Of a stretch of 64,000 nucleotides of DNA, positions 14,717 to 23,292 are shown piece after piece (the stretch's first letter is position 1; each line of letters opens with the position of its first letter). The translations under genes and the position numbers were made by a program. This stretch comes from Cedecea selenatireducens (GTDB lineage Bacteria; Pseudomonadota; Gammaproteobacteria; Enterobacterales; Enterobacteriaceae): the NCBI RefSeq assembly GCF_042138895.1, contig NZ_JBHIKW010000013.1, positions 62,001-126,000 of the forward strand. Direction: 5' to 3'. The notes below the pieces were generated by a model, which searched no databases, had not been told where the DNA came from, and saw only the letters and a program-made list of their open reading frames with translations.

Positions 14717-16426
14717 TTATTTCAGCGGCGAATTGGTGCGCTCAATGCTGTAGCGCTCCAGCTCTTTGTACGGCACCACCTGGCTTTTCTTCTTGCGCAC
14801 GTCCACCACCGTCATGCGGTCGGTGCAGGAGTAGCAAGGGTCAAGGCTGCCGATAATCAGCGGGGCATCTGACACCGTGTTGCCGCGCAGCATGTAGCGC
14901 AGCGTTGGCCAGTTGGCGTAGGTCGCCGCCCGGCAGCGCCAGCGGTAAAGCTTCTGGTTGTCGCCGGTCATGCTCCAGTGGATATCGTCCCCGCGCGGCG
15001 CTTCCGAGAAGCCAAGCGCAAAGCGGTTTGGAATGTAGGTAAAACCATCCACGGCGAGCGGGCCACCCGGCAGGTTATCCAGCCCGAAATCAATCATGTT
15101 CAGCGCGGTGAAGACTTCGTTGATGCGCACTTTCAGGCGGGAAAGCACGTCGCAGCCGTCGAGGCTGTGTACTTCCATCGGCAGCAGGCCGTAACCCACA
15201 AACGGGTGATCGGCGCGGGTATCGCGGGCGTGGCCGCTGGCGCGAACCATTGGGCCGACGTTGCTGAAGTCGCGGGCGATTTGCGGGTCAAGGCGGCCAA
15301 TGCCCACGGTGCGCTGCTCGATGTTCGGCGTGCTCAGCAGAATATCTACCAGATCTTTCACTTCCCGACGCATCTGCTGGGCGAGCTGGCGGGTCTGGAT
15401 CATGTCGTCTTTCAGCAGGTCGCGGCGGATGCCGCCGATCAGGTTCAGGCCGTAGGTTTTACGCGCCCCGGTCAGGATCTCCGCCATTTTCATCGACATT
15501 TCGCGCACCCGGAAGAACTGCATAAAGCCGGAGTCGAAGCCCACGAAGTGACAGGCCAGGCCGAGGTTCAGCAGGTGGCTGTGCAGGCGCTCAACCTCCA
15601 GCAGGATGGCGCGAATCATCTGCGCACGTTCCGGCACCACAATACCCATCGCGTTTTCGACCGAGGTGGTATAGGCGGTGCTGTGGGCGAAGCCGCAAAT
15701 GCCGCACACGCGGTCGGACAGGAAGGTGACTTCGTTGTAGCCCATGCGGGTTTCCGCCAGCTTCTCCATGCCGCGGTGGACGTAGAACAGGCGATAATCG
15801 GCGTCGATAATGTTTTCGCCATCGACGAACAGGCGGAAGTGGCCCGGTTCGTCAGAAGTGACGTGCAGCGGGCCAATCGGCACCACGTTGTTCTTTTTCG
15901 TGCCCAGTTCGTTAATGAACTCGTAGGTCTCTTTGTCGGTGGTCGGCGCCGGGCGCTGGCGGTAATCCATGCTGTCTTTACGCAGCGGATAAAGATCGTC
16001 CGGCCAGTCGTCCGGCAGCACCAGGCGGCGTTCATCGGGCAGGCCAACCGGCTGCAGGCCGTACATATCGCGGACTTCGCGCTCGCCCCAAACGGCGGCA
16101 GGCACACGAGGCGTGACGGACGGGAACTCCGGTTTGTCGGCGTCTACTTCCACACGCACGGTGATCCAGCACTTCACGCCGCTTTCCATCGACAGCACGT
16201 AATACACCGCATAGCTGCCGCACAGCTGGCGTTCATCGTTCCCAAACAGCACCGAAAGCCAGCCACCCTGCTGGTAGTAAAGCCATTCCACCACGTCCGG
16301 CAGCATGTTGAGCTTCACGGTGACGGTGATTTGATCTTTCGTCTGCCAGGCTTCGTCGAGCACGGCATTCGGGAATTGCTGATGCAGCGCGGCGAGATAC
16401 TGTTGACCAATTTTTTCTTCAGACAT
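14717..16426 (-). CDS. hycE: HycE, hydrogenase 3 large subunit
   Basis: HycE is the catalytic [NiFe] subunit of FHL-1, reducing protons to H2. It has 569 residues, the E. coli length: a NuoC-like N-terminal domain (to about residue 170) fused to the NuoD/hydrogenase domain. Nickel ligands lie in RVCGICGFAH and in the C-terminal DPCYSCTDR. HycI is expected to cut after Arg537, releasing the 32-residue tail that starts MTVVD. Seventeen bases separate it from hycD. Confidence 0.98.
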   Translation of the reverse strand: MSEEKIGQQYLAALHQQFPNAVLDEAWQTKDQITVTVKLNMLPDVVEWLYYQQGGWLSVLFGNDERQLCGSYAVYYVLSMESGVKCWITVRVEVDADKPEFPSVTPRVPAAVWGEREVRDMYGLQPVGLPDERRLVLPDDWPDDLYPLRKDSMDYRQRPAPTTDKETYEFINELGTKKNNVVPIGPLHVTSDEPGHFRLFVDGENIIDADYRLFYVHRGMEKLAETRMGYNEVTFLSDRVCGICGFAHSTAYTTSVENAMGIVVPERAQMIRAILLEVERLHSHLLNLGLACHFVGFDSGFMQFFRVREMSMKMAEILTGARKTYGLNLIGGIRRDLLKDDMIQTRQLAQQMRREVKDLVDILLSTPNIEQRTVGIGRLDPQIARDFSNVGPMVRASGHARDTRADHPFVGYGLLPMEVHSLDGCDVLSRLKVRINEVFTALNMIDFGLDNLPGGPLAVDGFTYIPNRFALGFSEAPRGDDIHWSMTGDNQKLYRWRCRAATYANWPTLRYMLRGNTVSDAPLIIGSLDPCYSCTDRMTVVDVRKKKSQVVPYKELERYSIERTNSPLK

Positions 16427-16443
16427 CGATAAATTCTCTTAAA

Positions 16444-17370
16444 TCACGCCGCCAGCAAGGAGACGAAGGCTAAAAAGGCAAAGCCAAAACCGGCCCAGGT
16501 AATGCGCGAGGTTTCCAGCATCCGCAGGCGCGCCATGCTGTTTTCAAACAGCGCGATAATCAGTACGCCCACCACCAGCTTGACGACGGCCAGCGCTACG
16601 GCGAGAACAAGTCCACCCCAGCTAAAGGCGCTCATTTGCCCCCACGGCAGGAACACGCCGACAAACATTTGCAGAACAACCAGCTGCTTGAGGGAAATAC
16701 CCCACTTCAGCACCGCAAAACCCGCGCCGCTGTATTCAGACAGTGGCCCTTCCTGCAGCTCCTGTTCGGCTTCGGCAAGGTCAAACGGCAGCTTGCCCAT
16801 TTCAATGAAGGTCGCAAAAGCGCAGGCGACGAAGGCCAGTATCAGCGTCAGGCTTTGCGCCACCGGCCAGGCGTGAATAGCCCCGGCGATATTGCTGATG
16901 TGCGTGCTGCCCGCAACCTGAGCGGCCACCCACAGGCTAAGCAGCAGAATCGGCTCGACCAGCACGCCGAGCATCGCTTCACGGCTCGCGCCAATCCCGG
17001 TGAACGGGCTGCCGGTGTCTAACCCGGCGATGGCGAAGAAGAAGCGGGCGATGGCGAACAGGTAAATTAAGGTGATCAGGTCACCTAATGACGGCAGCGG
17101 CGAGGCAATAGTCACCACCGGCAGCGCGGTGGCGATGGTCAGCATCACGCCAACCATCACGAACGGCATCAGGCGGAAAACCCAGCCGGACGCGGCGGGC
17201 GCCACGCTCTGGCGACCCAGCAGCTTGAACAGATCCCGGTATTCCTGCAGCACGCCGGGGCCACGGCGGTTATGCAGGCGGGCTCGCGTCACGCGGGTAA
17301 TGCCGGACAGCAGCGGCGCGGCAAAAAACAGCGCCAGCGCCTGGATCAGGGCAAATAAAAACGTAGTCAT
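16444..17370 (-). CDS. hycD: HycD, FHL membrane subunit (NuoH-like)
   Basis: This inner-membrane protein of 308 residues with about eight hydrophobic segments anchors the hydrogenase arm to the membrane. Family blocks include RRGPGVLQEYRDLFKLL near the N-terminus and FDLAEAEQELQEG (the charged loop conserved in NuoH). It lies nine bases downstream of hycC. Confidence 0.97.
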   Translation of the reverse strand: MTTFLFALIQALALFFAAPLLSGITRVTRARLHNRRGPGVLQEYRDLFKLLGRQSVAPAASGWVFRLMPFVMVGVMLTIATALPVVTIASPLPSLGDLITLIYLFAIARFFFAIAGLDTGSPFTGIGASREAMLGVLVEPILLLSLWVAAQVAGSTHISNIAGAIHAWPVAQSLTLILAFVACAFATFIEMGKLPFDLAEAEQELQEGPLSEYSGAGFAVLKWGISLKQLVVLQMFVGVFLPWGQMSAFSWGGLVLAVALAVVKLVVGVLIIALFENSMARLRMLETSRITWAGFGFAFLAFVSLLAA

Positions 17371-17379
17371 ATCAGTTCC

Positions 17380-19188
17380 TCAGGCAACCATCGCCACCAG
17401 TAAGACCGCCAGCTCAACCATCGCCAGGCGGCGGAACGTGCCGGACAGGCACTCGCACTGCCAGCCGGGCATCCATTTCCCAGGGTTCAGGGTGTGGCGC
17501 AGCTTAAGCAAAGGCGCGAACGCCGCTTTTACCGGCTGGGCAAAGCCCGTCGCGGTGATCACCATCGCCTGTTCATGGTCGTAGCCGCAGACCCATGCCG
17601 AGCCGCGAGAGCGGTTTGGCAGGCGCTCGCCACGGAAAACGATCGTCAAAATAAACGGCAGCAGCGGAGAGGCGACCAGCAGCAGCGTCATCATTGGCTG
17701 AGAAACAGCGGTATGCGCCGTTTGCAGCGGCAGCGGAACGGCGTGCTGAAGCAAAGGCAGCAGCCACGGCGAAGCCACACCGGCCACAACGCAGCACGCG
17801 GCCAGTAACGCTACGCTCACGTTCATCAGCCACGGCGCAGAGCTCGCGTTTTCTGCTTCTTTGGTACGCGGCGCGCCCAGGAAAGTGACGCCATAAACTT
17901 TCGCCATGCACATCACCGCCAGCGCGCCGGTAATCGCCAGCCCAACGGCCAGCAGCGGGCCGATAAAGCGGCCGACAAACAGCGGCAGGCTGCCGAGACG
18001 GAAGAATGACTGATAGATAACCCATTCCCCGGCAAAGCCGTTCAGCGGCGGCAACGCGGCCATCGCCATCAGCCCGACCAGCATCGCCAGCGAGATAACC
18101 GGCATGCGTTTACCGATCCCGCCCAGTTTCTCGATGTCACGGTGTCCGGTACGGAACCAAACCGCGCCAGCGCCGAGGAACAGCGTGGTTTTAAACAGGC
18201 TGTGGTTGAACAGGTGATAAAGGCCGCCGGTCATGCCCAGCGCCACCAGCACCGGCTCATTCAGCGCGATACCGATCAGGCCGCAGCCCAGGCCCAGCAA
18301 AATAATGCCGATGTTTTCAAGGGAGTGATAAGCCAGCAGGCGGTTGATGTTGTGCTCCATCAGCGCGTAAAGCCCGCCGATAAACGCCGTGATCATGCCG
18401 ACCACCACCACCAGCACGCCCCACCACAGCGGCAAAACGTTGCTGATAAGCGAGAAGCACATGATGCCGTACAGGCCAATCTTCAACACCACGGCGGAGA
18501 ACAGCGCGGCTGCCGGAGCAGAGGCATTCGCATGCGCCTGCGGCACCCAGCCGTGCAGCGGAATAATCCCGGCCAGCAGCCCAAAGCCGAGCAGCGCGAG
18601 GATCAGCACCGGCGTAGGCAGCGGCGCACCGGCGACAAGATGGCGCAGTTCGCCGTAGCCCAGGGTGCCGTAGCGCTGCCACATCAGCCAGCAGGCGATG
18701 ACCAGCAGCGCGGTGCCGAGGCGGCCCAGCGCAAACCACAGCTGCCCGGACTTCTGGCAGCCGGTCAGGAAGTAGCCTGCCAGAGAGATGATTTCCGCCA
18801 TCGCCACCAGGGTGACGAAGTTGTCGGCCACCAGCGCCGCCACGCTAGCCGCCAGGATTAAATTAATCAGCAGGCCGTTGGCTTTTATTTCAGGATGACG
18901 ATGCCACGCGCAGTTAAACAGGGAGATGAACAGGCCGCTGAGCGCCACGGTGACCAGCCAGACGCCGTTAAAGGCGTTAAGCTGAAGGTGCCAGTGCCAG
19001 ATTTGCGCGTCGCCGTTAAAGCCCAGCAGCGCCTGAGCGCCCGCGACCAGCAAAAGCACCGAGCTGATTGCGCCGCCAACGCCGGCGAAAAATCCGCTAA
19101 TCGGCTTAGAAAATGCCAGAACTCCGGCTAACACGGCGCTAACGACAAACCCCAAAAGCGCCCAGTGAATCAGTAGAAAAGCATTCAT
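17380..19188 (-). CDS. hycC: HycC, FHL membrane subunit (antiporter-like, NuoL/N family)
   Basis: This is a 602-residue integral membrane protein (E. coli 608) with about 14-16 hydrophobic segments, related to the complex I proton-pumping subunits. Conserved features are HGWVPQAHANASAPAAALF, LAYHSLENIGII and the Lys/His-bearing LFNHSLFKTTLF. It starts in an ATGA overlap with the hycB stop. Confidence 0.97.
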   Translation of the reverse strand: MNAFLLIHWALLGFVVSAVLAGVLAFSKPISGFFAGVGGAISSVLLLVAGAQALLGFNGDAQIWHWHLQLNAFNGVWLVTVALSGLFISLFNCAWHRHPEIKANGLLINLILAASVAALVADNFVTLVAMAEIISLAGYFLTGCQKSGQLWFALGRLGTALLVIACWLMWQRYGTLGYGELRHLVAGAPLPTPVLILALLGFGLLAGIIPLHGWVPQAHANASAPAAALFSAVVLKIGLYGIMCFSLISNVLPLWWGVLVVVVGMITAFIGGLYALMEHNINRLLAYHSLENIGIILLGLGCGLIGIALNEPVLVALGMTGGLYHLFNHSLFKTTLFLGAGAVWFRTGHRDIEKLGGIGKRMPVISLAMLVGLMAMAALPPLNGFAGEWVIYQSFFRLGSLPLFVGRFIGPLLAVGLAITGALAVMCMAKVYGVTFLGAPRTKEAENASSAPWLMNVSVALLAACCVVAGVASPWLLPLLQHAVPLPLQTAHTAVSQPMMTLLLVASPLLPFILTIVFRGERLPNRSRGSAWVCGYDHEQAMVITATGFAQPVKAAFAPLLKLRHTLNPGKWMPGWQCECLSGTFRRLAMVELAVLLVAMVA

Positions 19189-19790
19189 TTTCTCGCCTCT
19201 GGCTGGGTAAACAGGGTCAGGTCGCCGAGCGACGCACCAAGCGTCAGCTCACGCTTACGTTTGCTGGCCTGGGCGATGTCTTTGTTGTCGATAAGGCGCA
19301 GCGCCTTGGTCGGGCAGGTGCGAACGCAGGCCGGGCCGTTTTCATCGAAGCTGCACAGGTCACATTTGACCGCGATAGCGCGAACGCCGGGCACCCAGTC
19401 GAGCAGCGGGCTAACGCGAGCCGGGGCCGGAGGTGCAGGCGGCGCTTTCGGGCTGTTAACGTTGGCGGGAATATGCAGCGGGCGGCTGCCGGAGAATTCA
19501 ATGGCGCCGAACGGGCAGGCAATACCGCAAAGTTTGCAGCTTACGCACAGGCTTTCATTCAGCTGTACGGCCCCGTCCACGCGGGTAATAGCGTTAACCG
19601 GGCAAACCCCGGCGCAGGGTGCGTCTTCGCAGTGGTGGCACATCTGCGGCGCAGATTCATTCAGGTTGCGCATGACTTTCAGGCGCGGCAGGGACTGCAG
19701 GCCGTGCAGACGGTGCGTCTCGGCGCAGGCCGCTTCGCAGGTATGGCAGCCCATACACAATTTTGAGTCAGCGATTACAAAACGGTTCAC
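19185..19790 (-). CDS. hycB: HycB, [4Fe-4S] electron carrier subunit of FHL
   Basis: This 201-residue four-cluster ferredoxin partners FdhF and passes electrons from formate oxidation to HycF. Cys motifs in order: CMGCHTCEAAC, CHHCEDAPCAGVC, CVSCKLCGIAC and CDLCSFDENGPACVRTC. It resembles HydN in layout. The gene follows hycA after an 88-base gap that holds a possible second FhlA site. Confidence 0.97.
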   Translation of the reverse strand: MNRFVIADSKLCMGCHTCEAACAETHRLHGLQSLPRLKVMRNLNESAPQMCHHCEDAPCAGVCPVNAITRVDGAVQLNESLCVSCKLCGIACPFGAIEFSGSRPLHIPANVNSPKAPPAPPAPARVSPLLDWVPGVRAIAVKCDLCSFDENGPACVRTCPTKALRLIDNKDIAQASKRKRELTLGASLGDLTLFTQPEARK

Positions 19791-19804
19791 CAGCTCTTCC
19801 TCAG

Positions 19805-19834
19805 GTGACGATCGTCATTTTTGACGAAAACATG
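19805..19834. promoter_or_regulatory. Possible internal FhlA site between hycA and hycB
   Basis: GTGACGATCGTCATTTTTGA and the following CGAAAACATG contain the same GTCATTT and TTCGTCA words as the hycA-hypA control region. FhlA is known in E. coli to bind between hycA and hycB as well; the match here is by eye. Confidence 0.4.
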
Positions 19835-19878
19835 CCGAAAAGCTGCCGGTTCGACAGTTCTCGACACCCCAAATCTCT

Positions 19879-20334
19879 TCATGCCACGGCGGACTGCTGA
19901 AGCAGCGTCATGGACAGCGGGGTGTTTTGCTGCACGGCCAGATAAAGGCTGTCGTACACCGGGCGGATAAGCTCCAGGTAGTGGTCGAGCACTTTCTCGC
20001 GGTCGCGGTTGCTGATGGCGTTATCAATCAGCCCGTCATCGTCGATAGTCGCCTTTGCAATCAGCACCTTATCGCTGCCGTCACGCAGTTCGATGGCGTA
20101 CTCGATGGTGTGGCTGTTAAAGCCTTCGGCGAGGTTGATTTGAATGACGAAGTGGTCAAACAAGAAGAAGCGCAGGCTTTCGTCCGGGTTGCAGCCCACG
20201 GCGTGATGCAGCTTCGCTTTCGATAAGGTGATCCCCTGAATCAGGGTGTTGCCGTAGTGATGCCACTGCGAAAGCAGGCGTTGGTGCTTGTCGGCGATAT
20301 ACTCGGCTTTCTCGCTCAGTTCCCAAATGTTCAT
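19879..20334 (-). CDS. hycA: HycA, negative regulator of FhlA-dependent transcription
   Basis: HycA (151 residues, E. coli 153) counteracts FhlA and so damps the formate regulon from the first position of the operon it controls. It starts MNIWELSEKAEYIADKHQRL and shows no DNA-binding helix, which fits action by protein contact. A sigma-54 promoter lies 37-52 bases upstream of the start codon. Confidence 0.95.
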   Translation of the reverse strand: MNIWELSEKAEYIADKHQRLLSQWHHYGNTLIQGITLSKAKLHHAVGCNPDESLRFFLFDHFVIQINLAEGFNSHTIEYAIELRDGSDKVLIAKATIDDDGLIDNAISNRDREKVLDHYLELIRPVYDSLYLAVQQNTPLSMTLLQQSAVA

Positions 20335-20370
20335 GTTTTGTTCACTCTGTTAATGCTTGTCCCTCCGTAA

Positions 20371-20386
20371 GGCACATTTCGTGCCA
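20371..20386 (-). promoter_or_regulatory. Sigma-54 promoter of the hyc operon
   Basis: The minus strand reads TGGCACGAAATGTGCC: a perfect -24 TGGCAC and GC at exactly ten bases after GG. It lies 37 bases upstream of the hycA ATG. Confidence 0.85.
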
Positions 20387-20440
20387 TGTTTTTAATTAAT
20401 TGTATTTAAATGCTTTTTCGTTAAATGGTTGGCGGAAAAA

Positions 20441-20485
20441 TGACGGGTGACGTGTCATTTCGTCATCTTTGACTTTTCGTGTCGG
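20441..20485. promoter_or_regulatory. Candidate FhlA upstream activating sequence
   Basis: A cluster of GTCATTTCGTCATC and TTTGACTTTTCGTGTC words lies 55-115 bases upstream of the hyc -24 element. This is the usual place for an enhancer site and matches the TTCGTCA half-site style of E. coli FhlA sites. An AT-rich tract at 20388-20430, between it and the promoter, could host IHF. Confidence 0.6.
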
Positions 20486-20494
20486 GATTTTTTT

Positions 20495-20643
20495 ACCCTC
20501 ACCCTAACCCTCTCCCTGGGAGGGAGAGGGAATAAAAAGCAGGGCTGGAGAACCCTCTCCCTGCAAGGGTGAGGGGATAAATCATTCCCTTTCCTTTAAA
20601 GAATTCTCCCTCGCCCCTTCGGGGAGAGGGCCGGGGTGAGGGG
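20495..20643. repeat. Palindromic repeat copy 3, hycA-hypA control region
   Basis: About 149 bp built of the same modules: CCCTCACCCTAACCCTCTCC at the left, an inner ACCCTCTCCCTGCAAGGGTG, and CCCTCGCCCC..GGGGAGAGGGCCGGGGTGAG at the right. It ends 12 bases before the hypA -24 element, so it lies between the FhlA site and the hypA promoter. Together with the promoters and UAS this accounts for the 367-base gap 20335-20701. Confidence 0.8.
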
Positions 20644-20655
20644 CAAAAAAAGGCC

Positions 20656-20671
20656 TGGCACCGTCTTTGCA
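20656..20671 (+). promoter_or_regulatory. Sigma-54 promoter of hypABCDE
   Basis: TGGCACCGTCTTTGCA is a textbook -24/-12 pair (TGGCAC, N5, TTGCA; GG-N10-GC). It lies about 30 bases upstream of the hypA ATG. Confidence 0.9.
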
Positions 20672-20701
20672 TTACCAGCCCCAGTTAACCCCGGAGGCCC
20701 C

Positions 20702-21064
20702 ATGCACGAAATCACCCTTTGCCAGCGCGCAGTCGAACTTATCGAAAGCCATGCCCGCCAGAACAACGCCCGCCGCGTCACCGGCGTCTGGCTGGAAGTC
20801 GGCGCCTTCTCGTGCGTGGAAACCAGCGCCCTGGAGTTTTGCTTTGATCTGGTCTGCCGCGGCACGCTGGCGGAAGGCTGCGAGCTTCATGTCCACCAGC
20901 AGGAAGCCGAATGCTGGTGCCATGACTGCCAGCAGTTCGTCACGTTGCTGACCCAGCGCGTGAAGTGCTGCCCCAACTGTAACGGCAGCAACCTGCGCAT
21001 CGTGGCGGATGACGGCATGCAGATTAAGCGTCTGGAAATCGATCAGGAGATAGCTCATGTGTAG
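20702..21064 (+). CDS. hypA: HypA, nickel metallochaperone
   Basis: HypA delivers Ni2+ to the hydrogenase large subunit together with HypB. It has 120 residues (E. coli 116). His2 and Glu3 of MHEITLCQ form the nickel site, and the zinc site is two CX2C pairs (CWCHDC and CCPNC). The ATG at 20702 is preferred over an upstream in-frame one at 20636, which lies in the repeat, because MHEI is the invariant N-terminus and GGAGG is six bases upstream. It overlaps hypB by eight bases. Confidence 0.97.
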   Translation: MHEITLCQRAVELIESHARQNNARRVTGVWLEVGAFSCVETSALEFCFDLVCRGTLAEGCELHVHQQEAECWCHDCQQFVTLLTQRVKCCPNCNGSNLRIVADDGMQIKRLEIDQEIAHV

Positions 21065-21920
21065 CACTTGCGGTTGCGGTGAAGGCAACCTGTATATTGA
21101 AGGGGACGAGCGTAATCCTCACTCAGGCTTTCGCAGCGCCCCGTTTGCCCCGGCGGCACGCCCGCTGCAGCAGATAACCGGCGTCAAGTTCGCCCCGACG
21201 GCCGACGAGCAGGGCGACCTGCATTACGGCCACGGCGCGGCGGGCACCCACGCGCCGGGCATGACGCAGCGCAAAATGCTGGAGATTGAGCTGAACGTGC
21301 TGGATAAAAACAACCAGCTCGCCGCCCATAACCGCGAACGCTTTGCCAGCCAGAATCAGCTGGTGCTGAACCTGGTGTCCAGCCCCGGCTCAGGCAAAAC
21401 TACCCTGCTCACCGAAACGCTAAAACGTCTGAATACTAAAGTGCCGTGCGCGGTTATCGAAGGCGATCAGCAAACGGTGAACGACGCGGCGCGCATCCGC
21501 GAAACCGGGACGCCGGCCATTCAGGTGAATACCGGTAAAGGCTGCCACCTTGATGCCCAAATGATCCGCGATGCCATGCTGCGCCTGCCGCTTGAGCAGG
21601 ACGGCGTGCTGTTTATCGAAAACGTCGGCAACCTGGTCTGCCCGGCGAGCTTTGATTTAGGCGAACGCCACAAGGTCGCGGTGCTGTCGGTCACGGAAGG
21701 GGAAGACAAGCCGCTCAAATACCCGCATATGTTCGCCGCCGCGTCATTGATGCTGCTGAACAAAATCGATCTGCTGCCGTACTTGCAGTTCGACGTCAAC
21801 AAATGCCTGGCCTTTGCCCGCGAGGTCAATCCGGACATCAAAATTATTCTGGTTTCTGCGACCAGCGGCGAAGGAATGGACGAGTGGCTTAGCTGGCTGG
21901 AGGCGGAACGATGTGCATAG
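21057..21920 (+). CDS. hypB: HypB, nickel-inserting GTPase
   Basis: HypB is a SIMIBI-class GTPase that hydrolyses GTP during nickel insertion into hydrogenase; 287 residues. The N-terminal CSTCGCGEG is the high-affinity metal motif. The P-loop is SSPGSGKTTLL near residue 110, followed by EGDQQT and, near the C-terminus, NKIDLLPY (G4-type). There is no His-rich storage stretch, as in E. coli. It starts inside hypA and overlaps hypC by ten bases. Confidence 0.98.
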   Translation: MCSTCGCGEGNLYIEGDERNPHSGFRSAPFAPAARPLQQITGVKFAPTADEQGDLHYGHGAAGTHAPGMTQRKMLEIELNVLDKNNQLAAHNRERFASQNQLVLNLVSSPGSGKTTLLTETLKRLNTKVPCAVIEGDQQTVNDAARIRETGTPAIQVNTGKGCHLDAQMIRDAMLRLPLEQDGVLFIENVGNLVCPASFDLGERHKVAVLSVTEGEDKPLKYPHMFAAASLMLLNKIDLLPYLQFDVNKCLAFAREVNPDIKIILVSATSGEGMDEWLSWLEAERCA

Positions 21921-22171
21921 GCATTCCCGGCCAGATAGTCGAGCGGCTGGCCGACGGTAGCGCAAAAGTGGACGTCTGCGGCGTACAGCGCGACGTGAAT
22001 TTAACCCTGGTCGGCGACGCCGCCGTGGGGCAATGGGTGCTGGTCCACGTCGGGTTTGCCATGAGCATCATTGATGAAGCCGAAGCGCGCGACACGCTCG
22101 ATGCCCTGCAAAACATGTTCGAGGTGGAGCCGGACGTCGGCGCCCTGCTCTACGGCGAGGAGCATCGCTGA
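21911..22171 (+). CDS. hypC: HypC-type hydrogenase assembly chaperone
   Basis: This is a small OB-fold chaperone (86 residues) that carries the Fe(CN)2CO unit with HypD and binds the HycE precursor. It begins MCIGIPGQIV with the essential Cys2. It overlaps hypB by ten bases and hypD by one (TGATG). Confidence 0.97.
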   Translation: MCIGIPGQIVERLADGSAKVDVCGVQRDVNLTLVGDAAVGQWVLVHVGFAMSIIDEAEARDTLDALQNMFEVEPDVGALLYGEEHR

Positions 22172-23292
22172 TGCGCTATGTCGACGAATACCGAGATCCG
22201 GAACGCGTGATGCAGCTGATTGAGACGCTGAAAGTACGCGCCCCGCTGCTGGACTACACGGCAGCCCGCCCGTTGCGCATCATGGAGGTTTGCGGCGGCC
22301 ATACCCACGCTATTTTTAAATTCGGCCTCGACCAGCTGCTGCCGGAAAACATCGAGTTTATCCACGGCCCAGGCTGCCCGGTTTGCGTGCTGCCGATGGG
22401 GAGAATCGACAGCTGCATTGAGATAGCCAGCCATCCGAAGGTGATTTTCTGCACCTTTGGCGATGCGATGCGCGTGCCGGGAAAAAACGGTTCGCTGATG
22501 CAGGCGAAGTCGCGTGGCGCGGACGTCAGGGTGATTTACTCACCAATGGACGCGCTGACTCTGGCACGTCAAAACCCGGAACGGAAAGTGGTGTTCTTCG
22601 GGCTCGGCTTTGAAACGACTATGCCCGCCACGGCGATTACCCTGCAGCAGGCAAAGTCGCAGGGCATCGATAACTTCTATTTCTTCTGCCAGCACATCAC
22701 GCTGATCCCGACGCTGCGTAGCCTGCTTTCCCAGCCCGATAACGGCATCGGCGCTTTCCTCGCGCCGGGGCACGTCAGCATGGTGATTGGCACCGAAGCC
22801 TATGACTTTATCGCCTCTGAGCACCAGCGGCCGCTGGTTGTAGCCGGCTTTGAGCCGCTCGATCTGCTGCAGGGCGTGCTGATGCTGGTGGAGCAAAAAA
22901 TCCAGCAGCACAGCGAGGTAGAAAACCAGTACCGCCGCGTAGTGCCGGAAGAAGGCAACAGGCTTGCACAAAAAGCGATAAGCGAAGTGTTTACCGTACG
23001 CGGCGAAGCCGAATGGCGCGGCCTGGGGGTTATCAGCGATTCCGGCGTCCAGCTCACCGAAGCGTACCGTCAGTTTGACGCCGAAGACCATTTCCAGCCC
23101 AAACCTCAGCGTGTTTACGACGACCCAAACGCCCGCTGCGGCGACGTCCTTACAGGGCGCTGCAAGCCGCAGCAATGCCCGCTGTTCGGCAGCGGCTGCA
23201 ACCCGCAAAACGCTTTCGGCGCGCTGATGGTCTCCTCCGAAGGAGCCTGCGCGGCGTGGTATCAGTACCGTTCTCAGGAGTGTGAAGTATGA
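22171..23292 (+). CDS. hypD: HypD, Fe-cyanide scaffold protein
   Basis: HypD is a [4Fe-4S] protein that, with HypC and HypE, builds the Fe(CN)2CO moiety; 373 residues, the E. coli length. Conserved Cys blocks are MEVCGGHTHAIFKFG, GPGCPVCVLP, and the C-terminal cluster motif with CGDVLTGRCKPQQCPLFG and GSGCNP. It overlaps hypE by four bases (ATGA). Confidence 0.98.
   Translation: MRYVDEYRDPERVMQLIETLKVRAPLLDYTAARPLRIMEVCGGHTHAIFKFGLDQLLPENIEFIHGPGCPVCVLPMGRIDSCIEIASHPKVIFCTFGDAMRVPGKNGSLMQAKSRGADVRVIYSPMDALTLARQNPERKVVFFGLGFETTMPATAITLQQAKSQGIDNFYFFCQHITLIPTLRSLLSQPDNGIGAFLAPGHVSMVIGTEAYDFIASEHQRPLVVAGFEPLDLLQGVLMLVEQKIQQHSEVENQYRRVVPEEGNRLAQKAISEVFTVRGEAEWRGLGVISDSGVQLTEAYRQFDAEDHFQPKPQRVYDDPNARCGDVLTGRCKPQQCPLFGSGCNPQNAFGALMVSSEGACAAWYQYRSQECEV

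Noticed and set aside
14978..16432. A 484-codon plus-strand open frame opposite hycE
   Set aside because: It is a shadow of the hydrogenase large-subunit gene with no RBS and Ala/His/Val-rich composition.
12373..20334. Hydrogenase-4 (Hyf, FHL-2) instead of hydrogenase-3 (Hyc)
   Set aside because: There is one NuoL/N-like membrane subunit (HycC), and hycA and hycH are present; the extra hyfDEF-type membrane genes are missing.
20636..20701. Upstream in-frame ATG for hypA giving 142 residues
   Set aside because: It lies in the repeat and overlaps the sigma-54 promoter, whereas the invariant MHEI N-terminus with a good RBS is at 20702.
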